DNA of 37,361 nt from Paenibacillus sp. oral taxon 786 str. D14 (GCF_000159955.1 NZ_GG695970.1:622282-659642), one strand, 5' to 3'. Counted from the stretch's first letter, positions 16,380-25,627 are shown. Program-made: numbers and translations. Notes: generated by a model not told the origin, from the letters alone.

Positions 16380-16818
16380 ATGGGAGGTGAAATTCTGAAT
16401 ACTACAGCCGCGAATCAAAAAATGGGGAGTCTCTATTACCTCTTAATCCTCCTATTAATCGTACTGATTGGGGTATCCGCGGTTTATTCCGTATCCATTG
16501 GTCAAGTCCATATTCCATTTAAACAAGCGATAACCATTATGCTGAACTTCTTGTCACACGGTCGATGGGGGTCGCTGGAGCATATCGATAACCAATCCTA
16601 CCTGAACATTATTCTGCAAGTTAGGATGCCTCGTGTCATCTTTGCTCTTCTTATCGGCATGGGACTCGCATTGTGCGGAGCCGTCATGCAGGCCGTGGTG
16701 CAAAACCCGCTCGCGGATCCATACATACTTGGCATCTCGTCCGGCGCTTCGCTTGGAGCCACCTTCGCCATACTGATCGGGTTCGGAAGCGGTGCGCTAT
16801 TGTCCCAGTTCGGCGTAG
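16380..16818 (+). pseudogene. Truncated FecCD-type iron-complex permease
   Basis: The reading frame encodes the first third of a FecCD/BtuC-type permease: a first helix (LYYLLILLLIVLIGVSAVYS), then LQVRMPRVIFALLIGMGLALCGAVMQAVVQNPLADPYILGISSGASLGA, a family hallmark, and ends shortly after LLSQFGV. Full permeases have about 330-350 residues and ten helices. Here a deletion fuses it out of frame to the start of the ATPase gene, near 16811-16830. GGAGGTGA (16383-16390) lies inside the frame and suggests that the original start was a non-ATG codon (CTG 16395 or ATT 16392). ATG 16380 is the nearest ATG but has no ribosome site, and ATG 16326 lies upstream of the Fur box, close to the -10 hexamer. 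Confidence 0.85.
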
Positions 16819-16830
16819 CTTGCGAAACAC

Positions 16831-17571
16831 TTGGAGATCAAGATCGGAAAAAGAGAAATCGTCAAAAATGTTTCGATCCACGTCAAAAACAAGCAGTTTG
16901 TTGGACTGATCGGCCCCAATGGATGCGGAAAATCGACGTTGCTAAAAAGCATCTACAAGAGCTTGGTCCCGCAGAACGGCACCGTTTTTCTGAATGATAT
17001 GGATGTATTAAAAACTTCAGAAAAAAAGGTGTCGCAACAATTAGGCGTGGTCGGTCAATTTAATGAGATGCATTTTGATCTAACGGTGCAACAAATGGTG
17101 ATGTTGGGCCGGACACCCCACAAAAAATTGCTGGAGTCCGATAAGCAAGAGGATTACGAAATCGTAGAGGAAGCCTTAAGAAGAACGAATCTGCTCGAAT
17201 ACAAAAACCGCAGTTATTTGTCTTTGTCCGGGGGCGAGAAGCAGAGGGTTATTTTAGCGAGAACCATTGCCCAACAGCCCAAGTTCATGATTTTGGATGA
17301 ACCTACGAATCACTTGGATATTCGTTATCAGCTAGAGATCTTAACCTGTGTGAAGTCGCTGCAGATCGGTGTGTTGGCAGCGCTTCACGACTTGGAAATG
17401 GCCGCCCATTATTGCGATTACCTATATGCGATCAAGGACGGCGAGGTTTATGCACACGGAAGACCGGAAGAAGTTCTGACACCGGAAGTTATCGAGTCAC
17501 TTTATCACATCAAATGCCAGACATATATCAATCCGATTACGAACGGATTAAGCTTCGCATATGGAATTTAG
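16831..17571 (+). CDS. FecE-type ABC ATPase of an iron-complex importer, start damaged
   Basis: The core is complete: GPNGCGKST (Walker A), LSGGEKQRV (signature), FMILDEPTNHLD (Walker B), and LAALHD (switch His). It would power import of a siderophore, haem or related complex. The upstream in-frame codons read LAKHLEIKIGKREIV after a stop at 16816-16818, so the natural ATG and its ribosome site were lost in the deletion that removed most of the permease gene. The best remaining start is TTG 16831, without a ribosome site. I therefore doubt that it is made in useful amounts. The TAG stop lies 16 bp before the binding-protein start. Confidence 0.75.
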   Translation: MEIKIGKREIVKNVSIHVKNKQFVGLIGPNGCGKSTLLKSIYKSLVPQNGTVFLNDMDVLKTSEKKVSQQLGVVGQFNEMHFDLTVQQMVMLGRTPHKKLLESDKQEDYEIVEEALRRTNLLEYKNRSYLSLSGGEKQRVILARTIAQQPKFMILDEPTNHLDIRYQLEILTCVKSLQIGVLAALHDLEMAAHYCDYLYAIKDGEVYAHGRPEEVLTPEVIESLYHIKCQTYINPITNGLSFAYGI

Positions 17572-17587
17572 AAGGGGAGAACGAAGG

Positions 17588-18673
17588 ATGAAGAAGAAAA
17601 TATGGCTTGCCTTAAGTTTAACATTCCTGCTGACATTAACGGCTTGCGGAGGGGCAAACACGAGCACAAGCACAAGCAGCGGCTCGGCGTCAGCGCAAAA
17701 TCAAACTGAAAATCAAACTCAAAACCAAGCTCAAAATCAAGAAGCAGCTACCAGCCAGTATCCCGTAACGATCGTTAACTACGCGAAAGCGGAAGGCGGT
17801 ACGGTGTGGGAAGAGAAAGAGCAAGTCTTCGACAAAGCGCCTGAACAGATCATGGCAAATACAAGACCAGCCGCTGAATTGCTGTTGCATTTAGGGTTAG
17901 GCGATAAAATTGTTGGGGTCGGAGCAAACTTCGGTGCACCGGATCCATCGGTGGAAGAGGAATACAACAAACTGAACATTTTGAGCGATGGATACGTTGG
18001 GAAGGAAGTTACCCTTGGAACGGATCCGGATCTGGTCTTTGGGCGCGGCGGTTTATTTGAGAACGCCGATTGGGGTGTCGGCACCGTTGACGTATTAAAT
18101 GATATGGGCATTAAAACTTATGTTTTAGAGTCTTCGATTACCGGAGGAACCTATGAATCAGTCTACAAGGATATCGAGAATTTAGGGAACATCTTTAATG
18201 TGCAAGATAAGGCAAATGAATTTATTCAAGAATTAAAAGCAAGACAAGAAGTCATTAGCTCCAAACTGGCGGGCATTACCGAAGAAAAAACCTTCGCTTT
18301 ATTATTTATGAGCGATCCAAATGAAGTCAGCGTCTATGCCGCCCATGCTGAAACCTTCTTTAACGATGCGTTCCATATGGTGAAGCTTAAGAATGTCTTC
18401 GAAAATAATACCAGCGACGAGGTAAGTGTGGAATCGCTGATCGGGGCCGACCCGGACGTCCTGATCGTCCCGGATTGGAGAACCTATGACGGATCGGATC
18501 CCAACACGCTCAAAGAAGCGCTTTATAACAATCCGAAATTATCCAGCATGAAGGCGATCAAGAACAAACAGATCTACGCGGTCGACTACAACTATATGTT
18601 TGGCTATGGCTACAACACGATTGATGGGATGGAGCAGTTGGCGAAAGAAATGTATCCGTATTTGTTTAAATAA
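17588..18673 (+). CDS. Iron-complex binding lipoprotein, FecB/FhuD type
   Basis: This is a lipoprotein of 361 residues with lipobox LTLTACGG followed by a Thr/Ser- and Gln/Asn-rich tether (NQTENQTQNQAQNQE). The rest is a type III periplasmic-binding fold: IMANTRPAAELLLHLGLGDKIVGVG, then ESLIGADPDVLIVPDW and a C-terminal IKNKQIYAVDYNYMFGYGYNTIDGMEQL. AAGGGGAG precedes ATG 17588; the in-frame ATG at 17561 overlaps the ATPase gene. It is intact although its permease is broken, so it may feed another permease or be a remnant. The Fur box at 16347-16365 is the likely control. Confidence 0.9.
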   Translation: MKKKIWLALSLTFLLTLTACGGANTSTSTSSGSASAQNQTENQTQNQAQNQEAATSQYPVTIVNYAKAEGGTVWEEKEQVFDKAPEQIMANTRPAAELLLHLGLGDKIVGVGANFGAPDPSVEEEYNKLNILSDGYVGKEVTLGTDPDLVFGRGGLFENADWGVGTVDVLNDMGIKTYVLESSITGGTYESVYKDIENLGNIFNVQDKANEFIQELKARQEVISSKLAGITEEKTFALLFMSDPNEVSVYAAHAETFFNDAFHMVKLKNVFENNTSDEVSVESLIGADPDVLIVPDWRTYDGSDPNTLKEALYNNPKLSSMKAIKNKQIYAVDYNYMFGYGYNTIDGMEQLAKEMYPYLFK

Positions 18674-18689
18674 ACGGTGGGATATAAAA

Positions 18690-18728
18690 AAACAAGGCAA
18701 ACCGCAAAAGCGGATTGCCTTGTTTTTT
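18690..18728. terminator. Bidirectional terminator after the iron importer
   Basis: ACAAGGCAA, ACCGC, AAAA, GCGG, TTGCCTTGT form a stem of 13 pairs with one A-A mismatch, flanked by an A run and a T run, so it can work in both directions. Confidence 0.9.
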
Positions 18729-18746
18729 GTTAAGTATTGTAGCTTT

Positions 18747-18890
18747 CTACGTCTCGACGTTATCTAACTGCGCAGCTTTGGCAGCTTGTTTGACATGCAT
18801 TGTTTTCATAACGAATCGAGCGATCGGTTGGGCGAGCAACATTTCGATCCAGAAAGCGATGCAGAAGTTTTTAGGCCAATGATAAAAGAA
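18747..18890 (-). pseudogene. C-terminal relic of a DUF2798-like membrane protein
   Basis: The minus strand reads HWPKNFCIAFWIEMLLAQPIARFVMKTMHVKQ, which resembles the second repeat of small DUF2798 membrane proteins. Upstream (18890-19058) the frame stays open but no longer resembles this family, so the N-terminal half is gone. The 18674-19140 stretch holds the terminator, this relic, an unrecognised fragment (plus strand 18880-18950, KELLDWIYTDMTLYNPRF) and a C26 fragment. Confidence 0.5.
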
Positions 18891-18949
18891 CTCCTGGATT
18901 GGATCTACACTGATATGACGCTGTACAACCCAAGATTCAATGACCCCTA

Positions 18950-19035
18950 TATGATGACGACAAAGAAAGCTATTGGGTGCTTCCCGGCTATATGAAAGGA
19001 ATCGAGGAGGGCGGTGGAATCCCTCGAAGGGAGAA
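18950..19035 (+). pseudogene. Fragment of a peptidase C26 glutamine amidotransferase-like gene
   Basis: YDDDKESYWVLPGYMKGIEE followed by GGGIP resembles the N-terminal segment of gamma-glutamyl-GABA hydrolase-like (PuuD) proteins, which typically read YMKGIEEAGGIP. Only about 28 residues remain, with no start, catalytic Cys or His. It is a relic. Confidence 0.45.
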
Positions 19036-19140
19036 TAGGGGAGCGTCATCAGTCTCAAACCGCTTTTTTCAGGCTAAGGATGCAAGCTGGGCAGATGAGG
19101 CATATACATATAGTTAAGTTCATCGGAAAGGGGTGGCTCC

Positions 19141-19641
19141 ATGAGATTTACGGTGCAATATATCCCTCTTAACAAGCTTAGACCCGGCATCTCTGTTCAA
19201 CTTACCCAGCGAATCAAGTCGCTTCGAAAGGCCGCGCAGGATTGCATGCATCTGATGGTTGTCCGCAAAAGCCGGAAGCACGGAGGATACATCATCGTTA
19301 GCGGAAATCACCATTACGAATTTTTGAGAAAGCATACGAAAAATACAGTGGCTCCATGCTTGGTGGACCAAGGTAAAACCTCCGAGCGCGTAGAATCGTT
19401 GATCCATTATTTTCGCAAACCCAATTTGCCCTATGAAGTCCCGCGTGTTCAACGGGATCGGACATCCGCGAGCAGCTGGTCCATCATCCGTAAATTTTTG
19501 CGACAAGAGCCTCGGTTCAGGCAATTATCCCGTACACAGCAGCTGAAGGTACTTCGGCTTGCAATCCAATACCGGAAAACGACCATCCAATCGATGAAAG
19601 CCAAGGTCGACGGTTACCTTCGAACCAAGAAAACTGGATAA
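19141..19641 (+). CDS. ParB/Srx-like domain protein
   Basis: This 166-residue basic protein has an N-terminal ParB-like fold: VQYIPLNKLRPGISVQLTQRI, MHLMVVRKSR, and YIIVSGNHHYEFLRKH, where the usual GERR of ParB is replaced by GNHH. The C-terminal half is helical and very rich in Arg and Lys (FLRQEPRFRQLSRTQQLKVLRLA). GGAAAGGGG precedes ATG 19141. It might bind DNA or a nucleotide, but no partner gene (ParA, nuclease) is near. Function unknown. Confidence 0.75.
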   Translation: MRFTVQYIPLNKLRPGISVQLTQRIKSLRKAAQDCMHLMVVRKSRKHGGYIIVSGNHHYEFLRKHTKNTVAPCLVDQGKTSERVESLIHYFRKPNLPYEVPRVQRDRTSASSWSIIRKFLRQEPRFRQLSRTQQLKVLRLAIQYRKTTIQSMKAKVDGYLRTKKTG

Positions 19642-19680
19642 ACCTACCGTGGTGTGCACAGCTAACAAATCGTGTCGTGA

Positions 19681-19710
19681 TTGCGATCCCGAAAGAGGAT
19701 TTAGTATAAT
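19681..19710 (+). promoter_or_regulatory. Promoter of the M3 peptidase gene
   Basis: TTGCGA (19681-19686) and TATAAT (19705-19710) are spaced 18 bp, in the gap between the ParB-like gene and the peptidase. Confidence 0.65.
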
Positions 19711-19767
19711 GTTCGTATCCTTTCTAATTCCAAATTTATCTAATCTTTGAAAAGGCAGGTGTATGCC

Positions 19768-21462
19768 ATGAAATTTAGCGAATACCGATATGAACGGCCC
19801 GATGTCCAAGCTTTCCAACAGAGATTTAAGGAGCTTCTTCAGGCATTTACAAGTGCGGATTCTTATGAAGAGCAAGACCGGATCATGCGGGAAATCAATC
19901 AACTTAGAAGCGGCTTCGATACAATGCAGGAGATCGCCAGCGTCCGGCATACGATCAATACAAACGACGAGTTTTATAAAGCGGAACAGGACTTCTATGA
20001 TGAAGTGGGCCCGGTTGTGCAGGAATCGATTACAGACTACTACCGGGCTTTAGTTCATTCGAAATTCCGCGGCCAGCTGGAGAAAAAATGGGGACATCAG
20101 CTGTTCCGGCTTGCCGAGCTGTCGTTAAAGACGTTTAGCCCGGACGTCATCGAGGATCTGCAGCGGGAAAACAAACTGACCACGGAATACGCCAAGCTGA
20201 TCGCCTCCGCAAAAATTCCGTTTGAAGGCGAGGAACGCAACTTGTCCCAGCTCATACCGTTCCAGCAATCGACGGATCGGGGGGTTCGCAAGCGTGCGGC
20301 CGAAGCGGCGTACGGTTTTTTGGCCGAGCATGAAGATGAGCTTGACCGGATCTATGACGAGTTGGTCCAAGTGCGGACCAAGATCGCCAAGAAGCTTGGA
20401 TTCCGCAACTTCGTGGAGCTCGGTTATGCCCGCCTGTCGCGGACGGATTACGATGCCGAGAAGGTAGCGAACTTCCGAAGCCAGGTTCTCAAGCATATTG
20501 TGCCTGTGACCACGAAGCTGAAGGAGCGGCAAAAGCAGCGGATCGGCGTGGACCAGCTGCTGTACTATGATGAGAGCTTTGCTTTCAAATCCGGAAACGC
20601 GGTACCGAAAGGCGATTCCGACTGGGTTGTGAAGAACGGGGCGAAGATGTATCGCGAGCTGTCTCGGGAAACGAATGAATTCTTCACCTTCATGACGGAA
20701 AATGGATTGATGGATCTCGTGTCCAAACAAGGTAAACAGGCTGGCGGGTACTGTACCTTTATCAGCGATTACAAGGCGCCGTTTATTTTCTCAAATTTCA
20801 ACGGGACGTCCGGCGATATCGATGTGCTGACACATGAAGCAGGGCATGCATTTCAAATGTATGAAAGCCGGGGCTACGAGGTGCCGGAGTATCAATTCCC
20901 GACGCTGGAAGCCTGTGAAATTCATTCGATGAGCATGGAATTTTTCACCTGGCCTTGGATGGATTTGTTCTTTGAAGAACAGGCCGATAAATACCGCTTT
21001 GATCACTTAGCTAGTGCAGTCATCTTCATTCCTTACGGCGTGGCGGTGGATGAATTCCAGCATTACGTCTATGAGCATCCGGAGGCGACGCCGGCGGAAC
21101 GCAAGCAAGCTTGGCGGGAGATTGAACGCAAGTATGTGCCTTACCGGAACTATGCGGATAACGCCTATTTGGAACGGGGCGGGTACTGGCACAAACAGGG
21201 GCATATCTTCAATTCGCCGTTTTATTATATCGATTATACCTTGGCACAGATTTGCGCGTTTCAGTTCTGGAAGAAGATGCATGAAGACCGCGAAGCGGCG
21301 TGGGCCGACTACTTGCGCTTATGCCAGCAAGGCGGCAGCCAATCCTTCACGGAGCTGGTCCAAACGTCCGGCTTGATTTCACCGTTTGAAGACGGCTGCG
21401 TCACTTCGGTGATCGGAAGCATCGAAGCGTGGCTGGACGGGGTGGACGACACCGTACTCTAA
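19768..21462 (+). CDS. M3 family oligoendopeptidase
   Basis: This 564-residue cytosolic zinc peptidase, of PepF/M3 type, cleaves short peptides. The zinc motif HEAGH (H356, E357, H360) is followed about 28 residues later by LEACEIHSMSMEFF, which supplies the third ligand Glu. Length matches the compact M3 group of Bacillota. ATG 19768 follows AAGGCAGGTG; an in-frame TTG at 19747 lacks a ribosome site. It has its own promoter and terminator. Confidence 0.94.
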   Translation: MKFSEYRYERPDVQAFQQRFKELLQAFTSADSYEEQDRIMREINQLRSGFDTMQEIASVRHTINTNDEFYKAEQDFYDEVGPVVQESITDYYRALVHSKFRGQLEKKWGHQLFRLAELSLKTFSPDVIEDLQRENKLTTEYAKLIASAKIPFEGEERNLSQLIPFQQSTDRGVRKRAAEAAYGFLAEHEDELDRIYDELVQVRTKIAKKLGFRNFVELGYARLSRTDYDAEKVANFRSQVLKHIVPVTTKLKERQKQRIGVDQLLYYDESFAFKSGNAVPKGDSDWVVKNGAKMYRELSRETNEFFTFMTENGLMDLVSKQGKQAGGYCTFISDYKAPFIFSNFNGTSGDIDVLTHEAGHAFQMYESRGYEVPEYQFPTLEACEIHSMSMEFFTWPWMDLFFEEQADKYRFDHLASAVIFIPYGVAVDEFQHYVYEHPEATPAERKQAWREIERKYVPYRNYADNAYLERGGYWHKQGHIFNSPFYYIDYTLAQICAFQFWKKMHEDREAAWADYLRLCQQGGSQSFTELVQTSGLISPFEDGCVTSVIGSIEAWLDGVDDTVL

Positions 21463-21476
21463 AGCGCATCCGAATT

Positions 21477-21515
21477 AGACGTTTGCAAGAGATTTGAATT
21501 GCGGACGTCTTTTTC
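21477..21515 (+). terminator. Terminator of the M3 peptidase gene
   Basis: AGACGT, GCAA, a loop, then TTGC, ACGTCT with a TT/GG internal mismatch, followed by TTTTT. Confidence 0.8.
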
Positions 21516-21565
21516 TTTGAGAGATAATAAAGAGGATCAGACTTCATCGCATGGAGGAATGAACG

Positions 21566-22546
21566 ATGGATTATGTGAAGCTAGGGAATACCGGATTGGA
21601 CGTCTCGCGAATTTGCCTCGGCTGCATGAGCTTTGGCGAAGTGGTACCAGGATGGCATTCCTGGGTGCTGAATGAGGATAAGGCCCGCCCAATCATTCAA
21701 AGAGCGCTTGAGCTGGGCATCAACTTCTTTGATACAGCCAACGTCTATGCAGCCGGGACCAGCGAAGCGATCACGGGACGAATTCTTAAAGAGATCGCGA
21801 ACCGGGACGAAATCGTGCTTGCAACCAAGGTGTGGGGACGCATGCATCCCGGTCCCAACGGAGCCGGATTATCGCGGAAAGCGATATTGAGCGAAATTGA
21901 CAAGAGCCTGAAGCGGCTGGGGACCGATTACGTGGACCTTTATATCATCCATCGTTGGGATTACAACACGCCTATCGAGGAAACGATGGAGGCGCTGCAC
22001 GACGTGGTGAAAGCGGGGAAAGCCCGGTATATAGGTGCTTCTGCAATGTACGCCTGGCAATTCCAGAAGGCCCAGTATGTCGCTGAGAAGAACGGATGGA
22101 CCCGGTTTGTTTCCATGCAAAACCACTACAACTTGATTTATCGGGAAGAGGAGAGGGAGATGCTGCCGCTCTGCAAAGACCAAAACATCGCCGTAACGCC
22201 TTATAGCCCGCTCGCTTCCGGCCGCTTGATTCGCGATGCATCGGTCACCACCCATCGCTCGGAAACCGATGCGATTCAAAAATCCAAGTACGATCCCACC
22301 GCAGCGGCGGATCGTTTTATTATCGAGCGTGTGGCAGAAGTGGCGGAGAAACGCGGTGTTCCTCGCGTACATATCGCGCTGGCTTGGCTGTTGCAGAAGG
22401 AACAGGTCGCAGCACCCATCGTGGGCGCTACAAAACTATCGCATCTGGAAGATGCAGTTGGGGCGTTATCGGTCAAACTCAGCGCGGAGGAAATGGCCTA
22501 TCTTGAAGAACCATACGTACCGCATCCAGTGGTAGGGGCGGAGTGA
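21566..22546 (+). CDS. Aldo/keto reductase
   Basis: This is a 326-residue NADPH-dependent (beta/alpha)8 oxidoreductase. Catalytic residues are visible: DTANVY (Asp and Tyr), ATKVWG (Lys) and IIHRWD (His). The ending LQKEQVAAPIVGATKLSHLEDAVGAL is the cofactor-binding C-terminal part. It resembles YajO-like aldo/keto reductases; the substrate is unknown. GGAGG precedes ATG 21566. It appears to be a single gene. Confidence 0.93.
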   Translation: MDYVKLGNTGLDVSRICLGCMSFGEVVPGWHSWVLNEDKARPIIQRALELGINFFDTANVYAAGTSEAITGRILKEIANRDEIVLATKVWGRMHPGPNGAGLSRKAILSEIDKSLKRLGTDYVDLYIIHRWDYNTPIEETMEALHDVVKAGKARYIGASAMYAWQFQKAQYVAEKNGWTRFVSMQNHYNLIYREEEREMLPLCKDQNIAVTPYSPLASGRLIRDASVTTHRSETDAIQKSKYDPTAAADRFIIERVAEVAEKRGVPRVHIALAWLLQKEQVAAPIVGATKLSHLEDAVGALSVKLSAEEMAYLEEPYVPHPVVGAE

Positions 22547-22571
22547 GGGTTAACTCGTCTGATCATTTAGT

Positions 22572-22785
22572 TTACGCAAGCGATACGCGTTCGGAAAACA
22601 CCTTCGTGTCATACCCGTAGACATGGGCCAATTCGAACAGAAACTTCATTTTAATCGCAATGAATGCCGGAAAATCCACCGCATTCAACACAAGACCGCC
22701 AGCTCCGGTTCCTGCGCCTTCGGCAACCGCGATTTTTTGATAAAGGCGAAGGAGTTTGTTCGCTTCTTGAGTGTTTGTCAGATTT
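22572..22785 (-). pseudogene. C-terminal relic of an EcsC family protein
   Basis: The minus strand reads ANKLLRLYQKIAVAEGAGTG, GGLVLNAVDFPAFIAIKMKF, LFELAHVYGYDTKVFSERVS, ending at TAA (22572-22574). This is the glycine-rich hydrophobic part of EcsC-domain proteins. A TGA stands in frame just upstream and the N-terminal half is absent. The gap 22547-22973 otherwise holds AT-rich sequence with a possible promoter (near 22930-22950, GATATAAT) for the following small gene. Confidence 0.65.
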
Positions 22786-22973
22786 GCTCATCTGTTTTGG
22801 CTGCCGGGCTTATCCTTTCTCCTTTTGCAGGAGGCATCTTGCCGGTGACATCAAAATAGAGATAAAAAAAGTGTGAACAAATCTTAAGAAATGAAAGAAA
22901 GAGATAATTTATTTTTTCCCTCTGTCGATATAATTCATATAATAAATATTTTGTGGAGAGGGAATTAAGTAAA

Positions 22974-23285
22974 ATGGCAGAGCACAAGGGACAAGACAAT
23001 GAAATCACGTCAAAGGATAAATATTCCACAACCCTAGAAATCACCTCATTATCTGGGGAGCGAACCTTCCGACAGATCTCCTTCTTTAAAGAAGTCGGAC
23101 AAGCTCCAAATATGGGAGACTTTATCCAACTCATTAAAACAGAGCTTGGGGAAGAAGTCGAAATCGAAACTTTACAACCCTATTGGGTGTTTAAAACCGT
23201 TCTCGGGCATCCCACGAATATCAAGAATATTCGAGTCGTAAGAACGATGAAGGATAACACTTTTCAAAAGGTGACTTTGCTTTGA
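22974..23285 (+). CDS. Hypothetical protein, 103 residues
   Basis: I do not recognise this acidic, soluble-looking protein. It reads as one domain with LEITSLSGERTFRQISFFKE, APNMGDFIQLIKTELGEEVE and IETLQPYWVFKTVLGHPTNI. There is no signal peptide or membrane segment. ATG 22974 has GGAGAGGG about 12 nt upstream; a GTG at 22953 is also possible but lies before that site. An AT-rich promoter region precedes it and a strong terminator follows, so it is likely a real single-gene unit. Confidence 0.6.
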   Translation: MAEHKGQDNEITSKDKYSTTLEITSLSGERTFRQISFFKEVGQAPNMGDFIQLIKTELGEEVEIETLQPYWVFKTVLGHPTNIKNIRVVRTMKDNTFQKVTLL

Positions 23286-23301
23286 GATAATGTGATGATT
23301 T

Positions 23302-23332
23302 ATAACCCGTGCGTGCACGGGTTATTTTGTTT
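23302..23332 (+). terminator. Terminator of the 103-residue protein gene
   Basis: ATAACCCGTGC and GCACGGGTTAT form an 11-bp stem around GT, followed by TTTGTTTTT. Confidence 0.88.
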
Positions 23333-23447
23333 TTATAGCCCAAAAACAAGAGCCCTTAAAAATGAGGAGTCAAACATAAGAAATCGAAAGTATCGGTATA
23401 ATTCAGGCACTTTTATAATGAAATTGGAAGCCGAAGGTGAGAAGTTC

Positions 23448-24191
23448 ATGAACTCTATTTTGCAACCGATTACAGCACGCCTGCGCAACCTGCGCCTGGT
23501 CCACAAATTGTTTATCGGCTATATCCTGCTGATCTGTATTCCGTTTGCCGTATTTGGATTGATCTTTTATAGACAAATGTACAATAATCAGCTGGATCAC
23601 TTGAAAAGCGGCAAATCACAGATGTTAGAGCAGGCATACCGAAATTTGGAGGTTGATCTGACGAAAATCGAAGCGATGTATGCTCTTTTTCAAAACAACA
23701 CCAGCCTGACGGAGTATTTGGGAGGATTCAGCGCAACCGATTGGGCGGAGGCGTACAGGTACAAGCGGGAGATCAGTCCCACCTTTTCCTTTGCCTACAT
23801 TTCCAATCAGCTTATCGACAAAATCACCATGTATAAAGCGAATCCAGATCTTCCGATTCTATCCCCTGAAGTTCAGGATATCGCCAGATTTACGGATTCA
23901 CCGCAGGCTGCAGACGTCCAGCGGCTTGCTCCTAACAAGGGGCTTTGGGCATACGAGAAGTCGGATTCGCCAAACGTGCTGCCCGCGATCCGTTATTTTC
24001 ACAAGATGTACAATAACAGCTACACTCGTTCCATCGGCATCTTGCAAATCTCGTTAAACGACGGACTTTTTAAACAGTTCTTCGATGCCCAGCAGAGCCC
24101 GGAAGACGCATCGAAGATCGTTGTGGATGACAGCGGGAATCTGCTGTATGAAGAGCCGGATAACAAGCTGAATGAGCGGGAAACAATGTGA
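23448..24191 (+). pseudogene. 5' half of a YesM-type sensor histidine kinase
   Basis: The 247 residues cover the short cytosolic start, first membrane helix (KLFIGYILLICIPFAVFGLI) and most of the extracellular sensor domain, as in YesM-type kinases that regulate sugar loci. The second helix, HAMP, His-kinase and ATPase parts (some 300 residues) are absent. The frame ends at TGA 24189-24191, a few bases after the point where sequence similarity changes to GH67. ATG 23448 follows GAAGGTGAG. The fragment could be membrane-inserted but cannot signal. Confidence 0.85.
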
Positions 24192-25627
24192 ATGTGCATG
24201 AGCGTGAATCATGGTTAATCAAGCAGCCAATGTTAGCCGAGGTGGCGAGAATTGCGGACATCTTTCGGAAATATGGGATCACCACCTTTCTCAGCATCAA
24301 CTTCGCCAGTCCGATCGTAGTGGGACATCTGCCAACCGCCGACCCGCTAGACGAGGATGTGATCGCATGGTGGAAAAAGGCAGCCGATGACATTTACGAG
24401 GTCATTCCCGATTTCGGTGGTTTTCTGGTCAAAGCCGATTCTGAGTCCCGCCCTGGTCCGTTCACCTATGGCCGGAATCACGTCGACGGAGCCAATATGC
24501 TGGCCGAAGCGCTGAAGCCGTATGGCGGCCTGGTCATTTGGCGCTGCTTCGTCTATAACTGCTTCCAGGATTGGCGAGACCGTACAACCGACCGGGCCAA
24601 AGCAGCGTATGACCATTTTAAGCCGCTGGACGGACAGTTTGAGGACAACGTGATTTTGCAGATCAAAAACGGTCCGATGGACTTTCAGGTTCGAGAGCCG
24701 GTATCGCCGCTGTTTGGTGCCATGCCGGATACTAACCAGATGCTGGAGCTGCAAATTACCCAGGAATATACGGGTCAAGCCAGACATGTCTGTTATTTGG
24801 TTCCGCAATGGAAGGAAGTCTTTGCGTTTGATACGTATGCCCAAGGGGAAGGCTCCGAAGTCGCCAAAATCGTATCCGGTTCGCTTTATGGACGGAAGTT
24901 AGGTGGTGTGGCGGCGGTTTCCAATATCGGCGAAGATTGGAATTGGACAGGGCATGTATTGGCTCAGGCCAATTTATACGGGTATGGGCGATTGATTTGG
25001 GATCCCAGCCTGTCCGCAGAGCAGATCGCTCGAGAATGGATTGCTTTAACGTTTGGCAACGGGTTTAAAATGACGGAAGTCATACTAAACATCTTGATGA
25101 ACTCGTGGCAAACCTATGAACAATATACAGCCCCGCTTGGCGTAGGATGGATGGTGAACCCCAATCACCATTACGGACCTAATGTAGATGGATATGAATA
25201 CTCCAGGTGGGGGACGTATCATTTTGCAGATCGGAACGGCATTGGCGTGGACCGCACCGTGAAGTCGGGCACGGGCTATACCGCCCAATATCATGAGCCG
25301 AATGTGAGCCGCTATGAATCGCTGGACACGTGCCCGGATGAACTGCTTTTATTTTTTCACCATGCCCCTTATACTCACAAGCTGCATTCCGGCAAAACGG
25401 TGATTCAGCATATCTATGACACCCATTTCGCCGGTGCTGAGCAGGCGCAAAACTTCCTTGATGCATGGTTGACGCTGGAAGGGCAGATGGATGAAGAGGC
25501 GTTTGAGAACGGACGAAGTCGTCTTCTAGAACAAGCGGAACATGCCCGGGAGTGGCGGGATCAGATTAATACGTATTTTTATCGTAAATCCGGAATTCCG
25601 GATGAGCAGGGGCGAGCGATTTATTAG
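24188..25627 (+). pseudogene. 3' two thirds of GH67 alpha-glucuronidase (aguA-like)
   Basis: The frame starts inside the catalytic barrel ([20 protein letters not shown]) and continues to a natural end. Diagnostic segments are present: [18 protein letters not shown] with the likely acid E86 (equivalent to E285 of the Geobacillus enzyme by my recollection), [11 protein letters not shown], and [10 protein letters not shown]. About 200 N-terminal residues, including the beta-sandwich domain and first barrel strands, are missing. The enzyme would have removed methylglucuronic acid from aldouronates inside the cell. The only start is GTG 24188 without a ribosome site, overlapping the kinase stop. 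It is very unlikely to be active. Confidence 0.88.
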
